Assembly: GCA_002717185.1 (NCBI GenBank)
Contig: PBDC01000114.1
Coordinates: forward strand, 1-54,359
Direction: 5' to 3'
DNA from: Rhodospirillaceae bacterium
Lineage (GTDB): Bacteria > Pseudomonadota > Alphaproteobacteria > UBA8366 > GCA-2717185
DNA length: 54,359 nt
Positions 1-8,328 of the stretch are shown here, piece by piece. The position numbers and the translations under genes were made by a program. Below the pieces are notes generated by a model. That model was not told the origin of the DNA and ran no database searches. It saw only the letters and a list, made by a program, of their open reading frames with translations. Every line of letters begins with the position of its first letter. Within the stretch, counting starts at the first letter, position 1.

Positions 1-668
1 CCGACCTCTTCGAGGGCGACCACCTGTTGGACCTGAGTTCGCCAGACGATGCCTATCGAGAAGTCTCGATGGGTCACCTCCAACGTGTCGTGGACGTGAC
101 CCGCCGACTCGAGGGCTGGTTCGAACGGTCCACCCGACCACTAGTGGTCGTCAGCGTGGGGGGTTTTACACAGAATGCCCTAATTCCTGAGACCGAGAGG
201 GACCAGCGATACGAGCAGGTCGCCGCAGCGCTCAGTGAATTGGACCTCAGTGGAGTGGAGGTCATACCCCAGACCATGCCGCCATTCCCCTGGTACTTCG
301 GCGGACAGCGCTTCATGAACCTCTTCATCGACCCCACCGAGATCGCCTCATTCTGCACCCGACACGGATACAGGGTGTGCTTTGACACCTCCCATTCGAA
401 ACTGGCCTGCAACCTCCACAACTGGTCGTTCACCGAGTTCGTCCAGATAGTTGGACCCCATACAGCCCACCTCCACCTTGGAGATGCCTCCGGTGTGGAT
501 GGAGAAGGACTCCAGATCCTCGAAGGCGACATCGACTGGAAGATGCTCAGCGCCGCACTCGATGATCTCGCCCCGAGCGCGTCCTTCATTCCGGAGATCT
601 GGCAGGGTCACAAGAACGAAGGCGAAGGCTTCTGGAGGGGCCTTGAACTACTGGAGAACTACTTCTAA
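1..668 (+). CDS. Sugar phosphate isomerase/epimerase-like TIM-barrel protein, 5' end outside window
   Basis: The frame is open from the first complete codon at position 3 to a TAA at 666-668, so the start lies upstream of the window; the in-window TTG at 27 is probably not the true start. The visible 220 or so residues have features of the xylose-isomerase-like TIM barrel superfamily: a strand ending in CFDTSHSKLAC, a metal-ligand-type strand HLHLGDASG, and a last strand FIPEIWQGH followed by a C-terminal helix. Members isomerise or epimerise sugars or act on related polyols using a divalent metal. The specific substrate cannot be read from this fragment. Its TAA overlaps the TAG of the convergent glycosyltransferase by 3 nt. 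The surrounding glycan locus fits a role in making a sugar precursor (inference). Confidence 0.65.
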   Translation, partial: DLFEGDHLLDLSSPDDAYREVSMGHLQRVVDVTRRLEGWFERSTRPLVVVSVGGFTQNALIPETERDQRYEQVAAALSELDLSGVEVIPQTMPPFPWYFGGQRFMNLFIDPTEIASFCTRHGYRVCFDTSHSKLACNLHNWSFTEFVQIVGPHTAHLHLGDASGVDGEGLQILEGDIDWKMLSAALDDLAPSASFIPEIWQGHKNEGEGFWRGLELLENYF

Positions 669-1933
669 TTCCGCCTCCTCAGGGCGTGAAATCCGGTAAC
701 CACCTCCTCGATTTCCTTCAGGTCCCGGATCAACTCATCGGAGACGGTGATGGAGTCGGCCATCGCTCGACGCTTGAGATCCTGTACCGAACCGTAGTCA
801 TCAGCCGACCCACGACCTACTGCCTGCAAGATTCGCCGCCTCACCCTCCTGAGGAACAGATCCAGCCCGACCGGCAGTTGGCCAACGATGTTGCGAGCCT
901 TCTCAAACCTTCTACGACCAAATCCTGGTCCCTCCATCGGGATCGACGCCTGTTCTATGCCCGCACGGTTTCGGTCAACAAAGAAGGCGGCGGCATCCGT
1001 GATCCATCTGCTGCACCTAGCGCGATCCGGACTATCGCGGTCAAGACCCACTGACGTTTCGACCAACACCGTAACGAACCGGTCCCGTTCGCCACTGAAC
1101 TCCGGCCCCTCCCACCACTCAGGGAACCAGATTTTGCCATCGGCCTCGGCGTCGGCGACCGGATCGGTCGGATTCTCGACAGATCGGAGCATCTGGAGGT
1201 GGTTCGTGGTGGCGAACCCACCCGAGAGGTGAACGGCCATCGCCTGCTGAATCTCTGCAGCGTGACCCGAGGTGTAATCGAGGACCGCTCCCCACGACGA
1301 TCGCCACGCTGAAGTCGTGAGCACCGCGTAGCAGGTCGCCATGGTGTACTCCTCGAAGGCCGCCAGGAGCCTGTCGGCGGGGTCCGCCTGACAAACCTCG
1401 AAACCCTCCATCTGTCGATACCCCCGATGGAAGGTAAGCCTGCGGAAGCCACCCACCGGGAGAAAGGCGACGACCTGACCCATGCATCCAACAAGATCGG
1501 CATTCCCTCTTAGAACAGCGATCGACTCCCGGAGGCCGGTTGGAACTTGAAACTCGTCATCACCCAGCATGACCGCAAAGGGCGTTCCGATCATCTGTCC
1601 GGCGCGCTGCAAGCGAACAGACATCGAACGGGGGTCGTGGACATATGAGATTCTCGGATGCGATTTGAGCGCATCTAGCACCGATCGTCCGAGTGGCTGC
1701 TCCGAACCGTCCACAATGACGAGACGAACCGACCGGTGCGACCAGTACCGAATCTGTCGGAGCAGGTAACTCTGTCGTCGACGAGACGGAACAACCACCG
1801 TGAGGTCCGCGAGCGGGTCCGCCAAATCCACGTTGCCAACGGACCTCAGAGCCTCCAGACACCATGCCTCCTCAGTGGCCGTCGCTCCACCCCATGGCAC
1901 CGTCATGGGATCAGCCGAGTCGAGACAACTCAC
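665..1933 (-). CDS. Glycosyltransferase, TIGR00180-like GT-A family
   Basis: A 422-residue protein. Near residue 45 the GT-A fold opens with LTVVVPSRRRQSYLLRQI, followed by RLVIVDGSEQPL and later FAVMLGDDEF, which supplies the acidic D-D-E metal/nucleotide-sugar site typical of GT2-like enzymes. The layout matches the TIGR00180 group of putative glycosyltransferases found in surface polysaccharide loci. No membrane span is evident, so it is probably a cytoplasmic or peripheral transferase that adds one sugar to a lipid-linked glycan; donor and acceptor are unknown. The first codon is GTG at 1933; an ATG at 1906 is an alternative, and neither has a clear Shine-Dalgarno sequence. It stands alone on this strand, facing the upstream isomerase-like gene and divergent from the methyltransferase at 2213. 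Confidence 0.7.
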   Translation of the reverse strand: MSCLDSADPMTVPWGGATATEEAWCLEALRSVGNVDLADPLADLTVVVPSRRRQSYLLRQIRYWSHRSVRLVIVDGSEQPLGRSVLDALKSHPRISYVHDPRSMSVRLQRAGQMIGTPFAVMLGDDEFQVPTGLRESIAVLRGNADLVGCMGQVVAFLPVGGFRRLTFHRGYRQMEGFEVCQADPADRLLAAFEEYTMATCYAVLTTSAWRSSWGAVLDYTSGHAAEIQQAMAVHLSGGFATTNHLQMLRSVENPTDPVADAEADGKIWFPEWWEGPEFSGERDRFVTVLVETSVGLDRDSPDRARCSRWITDAAAFFVDRNRAGIEQASIPMEGPGFGRRRFEKARNIVGQLPVGLDLFLRRVRRRILQAVGRGSADDYGSVQDLKRRAMADSITVSDELIRDLKEIEEVVTGFHALRRRN

Positions 1934-2212
1934 CGACCGCTGTTGTCTTCACGATGCCGTCGGTATCTTCACGTCGTCAACGGTCGAACTCATCACATGG
2001 AAGTCGGGAAACAGCCGCTGTCGCATTAAGCGATTCTCCAGTAGGTTCCGCTAGCGAGCGGAGACAAGGGTACCCATGTGGTCGTGGTCGGTGGCGGTAT
2101 TGGGGGCCCACGGCGCCGCCATGGCGGTCGCTTGGCGACGGCGACCCAAGGCCTGTAAGCAAACCGATAGTTATCTCGAATATTCCATGGGCTTGGAGTT
2201 GGGCAAGGAGGG
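1934..2212. promoter_or_regulatory. Divergent intergenic region with possible flavoprotein remnant
   Basis: These 279 bases separate two divergent genes and should contain both promoters, but I see no convincing -35/-10 pair. The right end carries a strong ribosome-binding site, AAGGAGG at about 2205-2211, immediately before the start of the methyltransferase. At 2069-2107 one frame reads GTHVVVVGGGIGG, a classic FAD/NAD-binding Rossmann motif; it has no start codon and ends at a TAA at 2156-2158. See the finding on a decayed flavoprotein. Confidence 0.35.
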
Positions 2213-3340
2213 ATGGTGAAGATCTGTCCGATATGTGGCGGATCGCCCGAGGTGTCAGTCAGGCGGGAGTCGCTGCCCGTGTTCAACAACATCACGTACC
2301 TGACGCGGGATGCAGCGCGTAATGCGACGGTCGGCATTTTCGCCCTTGCGACCTGCCGGTCCTGCGGCTTCTCATACAACGGAAACTTCGAACCGGACCT
2401 CATGGCTTATGACTCGAGTTACGACAATCGCGTCGAATCAGCGGTATTCGAGACCTATTACGAGGAACTTATTTACTCATTGCATCGTAGATTCGAATTA
2501 GACGGTGGGGCCGTGTATGACATCGGCTGCGGCAACGGAGAGTTTCTAAAGGCCCTGTGCAAAACAGCACCCGATGTGTCGGGCGTCGGCATTGATCCAA
2601 GTTGCCACCCGATAGAGGACGGCAACTTCCGTCTCACCAAGGGAACCGCCGAGAATATGAGTTTCTTGCCAGATACACGGCTCGTAATTCTGCGACACGT
2701 GCTAGAGCACATCGATGACCCAGTGAGATTTCTGACCAGCCTTCGCGAGGCTGTTCCTGACGCGCCGTTCTTTATCGAGGTACCAGATTTCACCTGGATC
2801 CTGGCGAACGGTGCGTTCTGGGATTTCACCTACGAGCACTGCAACTACTTCACGCTACCGACGCTTCGCTCTACTTTGGAGACGGCAGGCTTCCTAGTGG
2901 TCGACCAGCAACGTTCGTTCGGCGACCAGTACCAGTGGGCGATTTGCCATCCTGACGCTCATCGCCCCCCTCCAACCCAAGTCGGAAATGCCGACTTCGA
3001 ACTCGCTGCGGTCCAGGCCTATATGGCAATCGAGGCCGACCAGCTCACCACCATCAGCGAGTTGGCCGAAGGCCCTGATCGGTTCGTTCTCTGGGGGATG
3101 TCGGGCAAGGGCACCATCTTGGCATCTTTGCTTCCAGAGGGCCTGATTTCAGGTGGGATTGACATGAACAGGGCCAAGCAGGGTCGCTATGCCGCTACGT
3201 CGGGATTACAGATTCATTCTCCCGATTGGCTGAAAGGTATCGGAAACAGCACGGTCCTTGTCATGAACCCAAACTATGCGGCAGAGATTGGCAGTCTGAT
3301 CGAACAGCTCGGTACGCATACCAAACTGATCACGGTCTAG
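2213..3340 (+). CDS. SAM-dependent sugar C-methyltransferase-like protein
   Basis: A 375-residue protein with the three-part layout of sugar C-methyltransferases (Methyltransf_13/12/14; TylC3, NovU family). An N-terminal zinc-finger-like part has Cys5, Cys8, Cys48 and Cys51. A Rossmann SAM-binding motif VYDIGCGNGEF lies at about 101-111, with RHVLEHIDDP after it. A C-terminal nucleotide-sugar-binding-like domain contains VLWGMSGKGT. Such enzymes methylate a carbon next to a keto group on a nucleotide-activated 4-keto or 2,3-dideoxy sugar. ATG at 2213 lies one base after AAGGAGG; the next codon, GTG at 2216, has better spacing and could be the real start. It is the only forward gene in this part of the locus and ends convergently, 69 bp from the HddA-like kinase. 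Sugar substrate unknown. Confidence 0.75.
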   Translation: MVKICPICGGSPEVSVRRESLPVFNNITYLTRDAARNATVGIFALATCRSCGFSYNGNFEPDLMAYDSSYDNRVESAVFETYYEELIYSLHRRFELDGGAVYDIGCGNGEFLKALCKTAPDVSGVGIDPSCHPIEDGNFRLTKGTAENMSFLPDTRLVILRHVLEHIDDPVRFLTSLREAVPDAPFFIEVPDFTWILANGAFWDFTYEHCNYFTLPTLRSTLETAGFLVVDQQRSFGDQYQWAICHPDAHRPPPTQVGNADFELAAVQAYMAIEADQLTTISELAEGPDRFVLWGMSGKGTILASLLPEGLISGGIDMNRAKQGRYAATSGLQIHSPDWLKGIGNSTVLVMNPNYAAEIGSLIEQLGTHTKLITV

Positions 3341-3409
3341 TCAGCCCTGACGGTGCACTGGGAGTCAACTCTTTCTTCCCTATGTCATCTGGCCCAGGAG
3401 CTAGACGAA

Positions 3410-4405
3410 TCAAACTAGGCGGTCTGGCTCGTAGTAGGTGATTCGAGAGCCAGCCGTGTCGAACCGGGGCTTGATGAATGGCCTTCCGGCAAGAGCGGTA
3501 GCTACATCAGCCTGCCGTGAAGGTTCCACGAAGAACATCAGGAATCCCCCGCCACCGGCACCAACCAGTTTCCCACCTGCAGCGCCGGCTTCCATTGCCC
3601 GTCCGTACGCCATGTCGATTTCGTCATTCGAGATCCGGGCCGTGATAGAACGCTTAAGCAGCCAGCTCTCATGGAGCATCGGACCGACATCTGAAAGATC
3701 GCCTCTACCAGACAGGATCTCAACCATCGGATCGACCATGTCACTCATGGCCGAAAGGACGCCCTTCTTTTCGGCAGTGGCAGCTGCCTGAGTCTCTAGC
3801 AGATCGGACGCGTCGCGCTGGTCGCCCACGTAGAAAAGCATCAGGCTGGAGTTCAGAGATTCGACGACATCGGGGTCGTAGTACACGGGCTCGACCGTGA
3901 CCGTCTCGTCGACATTGAACGTGTAGACGTTCAATGATCCGTATGCGGCCGCAAAGTGATCCTGCTTACCCATAGCCCGCTCAAGAATGTCCAACTCAAT
4001 GGCCGCGGCCTCGGTGGCCAGCGTGTACTTCGTGACGCGATCGCCGTTTAACGCATGAAGAGCGTTGACCAATCCGACGCTGAAGGCACTAGAGGATCCG
4101 AGGCCGGTTCCAGCAGGGATGTCGGAGAACGTGGTCAACTCGATCGGTTTCTCCACGTTGAATTTCCGAAACACCTCGCGCGCTATTGGATTCTGGATTT
4201 CGTCAATCTCGTCACAGAACTCGGTTCTACTCCAGTTGATCCGGTATCGATGTTCAACGAACTCTGCCTGATAGCGGACGACGACATACAGGTATCTCTG
4301 GATGCCGGTACTGATCACCCGGCCAGGCTTCGACCGGTAGTAGGACCGAAGATCGGTACCCCCACCGAAGAAACTGATGCGAAGCGGCGTCCGACAGATA
4401 ATCAC
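3410..4405 (-). CDS. hddA: GHMP kinase, D-glycero-alpha-D-manno-heptose-7-phosphate kinase (HddA-like)
   Basis: A 331-residue GHMP-superfamily sugar kinase. The N-terminus RTPLRISFFGGGTDL is characteristic of the HddA/fucokinase-like branch. The ATP-binding motif GLGSSSAF is at 101-108 after DIPAGT, and the C-terminal glycine motif GAGGGG is at 282-287. HddA phosphorylates D-glycero-D-manno-heptose 7-phosphate at C1 to the alpha-1,7-bisphosphate. Its immediate upstream partner, 20 bp away, is a fused nucleotidyltransferase/phosphatase that would carry out the next two steps, which makes the heptose assignment much stronger than sequence alone. It is the last gene of the long minus-strand run. 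An alternative is another 7-carbon or 8-carbon sugar phosphate kinase, such as the LmbP type in lincosamide octose biosynthesis. Confidence 0.8.
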   Translation of the reverse strand: MIICRTPLRISFFGGGTDLRSYYRSKPGRVISTGIQRYLYVVVRYQAEFVEHRYRINWSRTEFCDEIDEIQNPIAREVFRKFNVEKPIELTTFSDIPAGTGLGSSSAFSVGLVNALHALNGDRVTKYTLATEAAAIELDILERAMGKQDHFAAAYGSLNVYTFNVDETVTVEPVYYDPDVVESLNSSLMLFYVGDQRDASDLLETQAAATAEKKGVLSAMSDMVDPMVEILSGRGDLSDVGPMLHESWLLKRSITARISNDEIDMAYGRAMEAGAAGGKLVGAGGGGFLMFFVEPSRQADVATALAGRPFIKPRFDTAGSRITYYEPDRLV

Positions 4406-4425
4406 AGGCGTGAGGGCTCCTAACC

Positions 4426-5679
4426 TTAAGGATGGAGGGCCCGAATGGCATCGAGCGCTCCAAGAAGCGAGCTGTGCACAGACTGATGATGTCGGCTTAC
4501 CGGCAGATCGTGACTCATCGCCTCGTCAGCAAGAAAAACCATACCGCACCCGGCTGCGACGGCAGCCTGGCAGTCACGAATGTCGTCACCGATGTAGAGC
4601 ACCCGGTCGAGCAGAAGAGCATGATCTATGGCCGCTTCAAAGAACATTCCTGGTGCCGGCTTACGACGTTTCGAGCCGGAATCCCAGTGATCGGGACAGA
4701 CGTAGACATCAAGGACAGGAATGCCCCTGCCGGCCAGTTCCACCACCATGTGCTCGTGGATTCGATCGACCTCCATCGGGTCCACGAGTCCAAGAGCGAT
4801 TCCCGCCTGGTTGGTGATCACGATAAACGAGTAGCCCTCCGATGCGAGAGTCTCCATCGCCTCCACGGTGTCTTCTCGGAACTCGAACTCCTCCCAGGTC
4901 GACACGTACTGTCCACGCCCCACGGACCGATTGATCGTGCCGTCCCGGTCGATCAACAAAACCTTCCGGGCACCTAGGGCATTACGCGTCACCTCAAGCC
5001 TCGAAGGATCGGACACGCTGAAGTAGGGGCCACCGGGCACGTACCCCCCAAGTTCCCCGGCAACTGCTGCCTGCCGCAGTACCTGCGAGAAATTGATGTC
5101 TGGTTGGCCCTGTACGGCCGCCCACAACGGCTTCGCCCGGTCTCGTTCAACCATCATGTAGCCGATCTCGACATGGTCCAGGCCGTCTGCCTCTCGATCA
5201 GGGTCATAGAGGGCGACCAATCCATCCGGCCCAAGTCCTATGTTCCCCTGATGCTTGCTCTTCAGCGTCACAGTGATGGCCGTATCGTTCGCTCTGTGCC
5301 TCTCGGCCAGCGCTGGAAGATCAACCGGCGCGAAGTTGTCTGAATAGACCAACAAGAACCGTTCATCCAATAATGGAAGCGCCTCGTGTAGCCGCCGCGT
5401 CGTCTCCCACCACGCCGGCCCATCGGAATACTGGATTCTCCACCCGCGACTGGCGCCATCATCGAAGTGGTCGGCGATCTGTTCACTCAGATGACCCGTC
5501 ATCAAGACGAATCTGGTGATTCCCTGTTCAGCGAACTGCTCGAGCAAGTGTTCTAGGAATGGTCGGCCAGCCACTTCCACCATCGGCTTGGGTCGATCAG
5601 CGGTGAGCGGAAGGAGGCGTGTTCCCAATCCCCCACATAGAACCGCCACCTGAGACGGCAGAAGGACTGAACTGTTCAT
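4426..5679 (-). CDS. Fusion of sugar-1-phosphate guanylyltransferase (HddC-like) and heptose-bisphosphate phosphatase (GmhB-like)
   Basis: A 417-residue two-domain protein. Residues 10-235 form a sugar nucleotidyltransferase with GGLGTRLLPLT at 16-26, RPKPM at 29-33 and the metal Asp in YSDN at 112-115. Residues 238-400 form a HAD-IIIA phosphatase with DRDGT at 244-248, ITNQAG at 288-293, RKPAPG at 339-344 and GDD at 364-366. In the GDP-heptose pathway GmhB removes the 7-phosphate of the 1,7-bisphosphate and HddC then attaches GMP; here both steps are on one chain. The GmhB zinc loop normally has several Cys; only Cys328 of CPDH remains and the C-x-C before RKP is SKR, so zinc binding is probably lost. 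The start overlaps the upstream SDR stop by ATGA. The exact nucleotide used (GTP is usual) is an inference. Confidence 0.78.
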   Translation of the reverse strand: MNSSVLLPSQVAVLCGGLGTRLLPLTADRPKPMVEVAGRPFLEHLLEQFAEQGITRFVLMTGHLSEQIADHFDDGASRGWRIQYSDGPAWWETTRRLHEALPLLDERFLLVYSDNFAPVDLPALAERHRANDTAITVTLKSKHQGNIGLGPDGLVALYDPDREADGLDHVEIGYMMVERDRAKPLWAAVQGQPDINFSQVLRQAAVAGELGGYVPGGPYFSVSDPSRLEVTRNALGARKVLLIDRDGTINRSVGRGQYVSTWEEFEFREDTVEAMETLASEGYSFIVITNQAGIALGLVDPMEVDRIHEHMVVELAGRGIPVLDVYVCPDHWDSGSKRRKPAPGMFFEAAIDHALLLDRVLYIGDDIRDCQAAVAAGCGMVFLADEAMSHDLPVSRHHQSVHSSLLGALDAIRALHP

Positions 5680-6554
5680 GGAGACACGAGGCCTGCGTCA
5701 CGGAGCATGGCCCTGACCCCTTGGGCCAACCCCACGGTCGGATGCCATCCAAGTAATCCTCCCGTGAGTCGGTCCGCCTGCAAGCCACCACGGGAGTGGG
5801 TTCTCGTCGCTGCGAAAACCTCCCCGCCACCAATCACCGCTGAGACCATTTCCACCACATCAGCGACCCGGTGAGTCCGTCCCCATCCGATGTCCACCAC
5901 TGGTGGCGGTTCCGGACATCCAATGGACGCCACGAATGCTGCCGCCACGTCATCGACGTGGACAAAGTCATGCCTTCCTTCGGGATTTCCGACCCGTGGC
6001 AACGTGCCGGACCCGACCTGTTCGATGATCGATGGGATCAGACTCTCAGGCCGCTGACCAGAACCGTAGGCGTAGAAGATTCGGAGCCAGACCAGTGTTA
6101 CCGCCTGCAGGTCGCACCAGGCTCGGAGCGACCGATGCAGGCCGTCCTTCGCCTCGCCGAAGTCATCGACCGGGGACGACCTCATGCTCCCAGGTGCACG
6201 ATCCACCTCGTCGCCGTATTCCCGACAGGTCCCCGCAACTACGACACGCCTGACCGAGGAGATCTCCAACAGCTGTTGGAAAAACGCCTCCTGTGACCGC
6301 CGGTTCTCCTGGCATCGTTCGGCTCCGAAGTCCGGTATCCCATCCCACACAAGATGGACCACGACCTCCGGTTCGTAGTTCCTGATCCGGTCGGATAAAT
6401 CACCGTCCATCCGCAACAGGGCCAATCGCGATTCAGGACCACCTATCCGATCCGGTCTCCGCGTCGTCCCAAGAACATCATGTCCTACCGACGAAAGTGC
6501 CGGGCCAACATGTCGGCCGAGAAATCCCGTGGCGCCAGTGACGAGTACCCTCAC
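5676..6554 (-). CDS. NAD(P)-dependent SDR epimerase/reductase with FxxxK in place of YxxxK
   Basis: A 292-residue extended SDR. It has TGATGFLGRHV at 6-16 (GxxGxxG), AGTCREYG at 107-114 in the Ser/Thr position, and DFGEAK at 131-136, where the catalytic Tyr of YxxxK is Phe132; the codon is TTC, so this is not a misreading of the frame. C-terminal motifs RIFYAYG and HDFVHVDD are typical of nucleotide-sugar SDRs. It lies directly after an RmlC-like epimerase and before the HddC-GmhB fusion, joined by ATGA overlaps at both ends. By analogy with the DdahC/MlghC reductases of 6-deoxyheptose pathways it would reduce a 4-keto-heptose intermediate, but the missing Tyr argues that either another residue acts as acid/base or the chemistry differs. 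Confidence 0.7.
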   Translation of the reverse strand: MRVLVTGATGFLGRHVGPALSSVGHDVLGTTRRPDRIGGPESRLALLRMDGDLSDRIRNYEPEVVVHLVWDGIPDFGAERCQENRRSQEAFFQQLLEISSVRRVVVAGTCREYGDEVDRAPGSMRSSPVDDFGEAKDGLHRSLRAWCDLQAVTLVWLRIFYAYGSGQRPESLIPSIIEQVGSGTLPRVGNPEGRHDFVHVDDVAAAFVASIGCPEPPPVVDIGWGRTHRVADVVEMVSAVIGGGEVFAATRTHSRGGLQADRLTGGLLGWHPTVGLAQGVRAMLRDAGLVSP

Positions 6555-7090
6555 GGCTCGCTAACCACGAACGGCCCCAGTTCTAGGTCCCGCTCCGAGA
6601 TGACCGCTGGTTCCGCCGACCATCGAACACCAACCTGGGGGTCATCGAACCTGAAACCGGTGTATGCGTCCGGCTGATAGAAGTCGCTCATCTGATAGTG
6701 CACGATGGTCTGATCAGCAAGTGTCAGAAACCCGGTAGCACATCCAGCCGCAACGAGGAGCGACGACCGGTCCCCATCATCAAAGCGAAAGATCTCGTGG
6801 CGGCCACAGGTCGCTGAATCACCACGAACATCAACAATCGCCACTTCAACCGACCCGGTAACCACAGTCAGGATCTTCTGCTCAGCAGACGGCGGCCGCT
6901 GGTAGTGAAACCCCCGCAGAGTATGCCGGTGTTGATTCACCGAGACGTTGCTCTGGCACACATCGAATCCGATCCCGAGTAGCCCAAGTTGTTCGCGACA
7001 GAAGGCCCGCCAGAATTCGCCCCGGCCATCCACATGAACCCGCGGATGGATCCGATACACCCCCGAGATGGTGGTTTCCTCCACGTTCAT
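6551..7090 (-). CDS. RmlC-family nucleotide-sugar 3,5-epimerase-like protein
   Basis: A 179-residue cupin of the dTDP-4-dehydrorhamnose 3,5-epimerase family. The segment QHRHTLRGFHYQ has the catalytic-type His62, and Tyr132 and Tyr138 occupy the conserved positions in HYQMSDFY. The usual AHGF motif reads CATGF, with Thr119 replacing a conserved substrate-binding His. RmlC relatives in heptose pathways (DdahB/MlghB) epimerise C3 and/or C5 of GDP-4-keto-6-deoxy-heptose. Being coupled by ATGA overlaps to a C-methyltransferase upstream and an SDR downstream fits a modification module acting on one nucleotide-linked keto sugar. Which carbon is epimerised, and whether the sugar is heptose or hexose, cannot be decided from sequence. 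Confidence 0.75.
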   Translation of the reverse strand: MNVEETTISGVYRIHPRVHVDGRGEFWRAFCREQLGLLGIGFDVCQSNVSVNQHRHTLRGFHYQRPPSAEQKILTVVTGSVEVAIVDVRGDSATCGRHEIFRFDDGDRSSLLVAAGCATGFLTLADQTIVHYQMSDFYQPDAYTGFRFDDPQVGVRWSAEPAVISERDLELGPFVVSEP

Positions 7091-8325
7091 ATGACCCGGA
7101 CCTCGCCGGGGAGAGGCACGATCACCTGACCCTCAAACCCATTTGAAACAAGGTTCCGTCGAATTTCATCGCGGAAGTTCCATGCGAGCAAGAGAACCGT
7201 GTCCGGAGGGTTCAGCAGCTCCAGACCCGCTTCCAGAGAAACGATCGGGATGTCGGTCCCAGCCGTCAAACGATCATGCTTCAACGGGTTCTGGTCGATA
7301 ATCGCACTGATCTCGACGTTGCCGAGACCCGCAAAATTCAACATCGTCGAACTCCGCGCTGAGGCCCCGTACCCGATCACCTTCCCCTTCTCTCCGGCGT
7401 CGATAACCACTTCGCGTAATGCCTCAGCATGCGACCTCGAGTCGGCGGCGAAGGTCGACCATGCCTGCAGTTGATCCTCAGAACAGGCCTGGTCCGCCGC
7501 CCTAGACAAACGCTCAGATGGCTCTCGGATCCGCCGCGACAAAAACACCACCTGCGATCCACCGCTGATCGGACTGGAATGAACGTCGAATGCCTCAAGA
7601 CCATGCCGCCGACAAAGCGAGCAAAGCGTGGAGAGCGAGAAGTAGAACAAATGCTCGTGATAGATGGAGTCGTAGTGAAGTTCATCCAAGATGACCTGTG
7701 CATCGTGCGCCTCGATCACCACTACCCCATCGTCACCAGCGGCGACGGCGAGGCCCTCGACCACCGAGTGGATATCAGCGACATGGGGAACCACGTTTCG
7801 AGCAACCACCACATCCGCGTGACCCTGATCTGCGACGATCTCAGTCGCCACATCCACACCGAAGAAGTCACAACGGGTCGGGATACCGTCGGCATGCGCC
7901 CGATCGGCGATGTTCACTGCCGGATCTACACCCAGCACCGTCCAACCGCGCTCCGAGAACCGCCGGAGAAAAGTTCCGTCGTTGCTGGCGATCTCGATCA
8001 CCGAACGGGGGTCCCCCCCGCCGCTGGGGTCTCGCAGACCCGGAATCGACTCCACCCGGTTGACGAATACCGAACTATAGGCATTCGCCCCCGCTGAGGT
8101 TCCAGTCACCCAGAGATACGTGCCAAACAGCACCTCGGGGTCGATAGTCGCAGTGATCTGCGCTGTCTCACAGTTCCCACATATCTGAAGGTCAAGCGGC
8201 ACGGCGTCGGGCGGCACCTCATCAGGTCGCCTCAGATGATTAGCGGGTGGCTGTGCGCCAAGGTCGAGCACATCCTGAAGCCCACCAGAGCCACAGACCC
8301 GACACGCATCAACGACATTGAACAT
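7087..8325 (-). CDS. SAM-dependent sugar C-methyltransferase (TylC3/NovU type)
   Basis: A 412-residue three-domain C-methyltransferase. The zinc-binding head has Cys8, Cys11, Cys49 and Cys52. The SAM-binding strand VIEIASNDGTFL is at 109-120, followed by ARNVVPHVADIH. The family signature HYDSIYHEHLFYFS sits near 222, and the C-terminal domain contains GYGASARSSTMLNF and LLLAWNFRDEI. These enzymes put a methyl group on a carbon next to the keto group of a 4-keto nucleotide sugar, giving a branched sugar. Located between an SDR and the RmlC-like epimerase (3 bp gap and ATGA overlap), it probably acts on the same intermediate. It belongs to the same family as the genes at 2213 and 29911, so the locus encodes three such enzymes. 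Confidence 0.83.
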   Translation of the reverse strand: MFNVVDACRVCGSGGLQDVLDLGAQPPANHLRRPDEVPPDAVPLDLQICGNCETAQITATIDPEVLFGTYLWVTGTSAGANAYSSVFVNRVESIPGLRDPSGGGDPRSVIEIASNDGTFLRRFSERGWTVLGVDPAVNIADRAHADGIPTRCDFFGVDVATEIVADQGHADVVVARNVVPHVADIHSVVEGLAVAAGDDGVVVIEAHDAQVILDELHYDSIYHEHLFYFSLSTLCSLCRRHGLEAFDVHSSPISGGSQVVFLSRRIREPSERLSRAADQACSEDQLQAWSTFAADSRSHAEALREVVIDAGEKGKVIGYGASARSSTMLNFAGLGNVEISAIIDQNPLKHDRLTAGTDIPIVSLEAGLELLNPPDTVLLLAWNFRDEIRRNLVSNGFEGQVIVPLPGEVRVI

Positions 8326-8328
8326 GTC

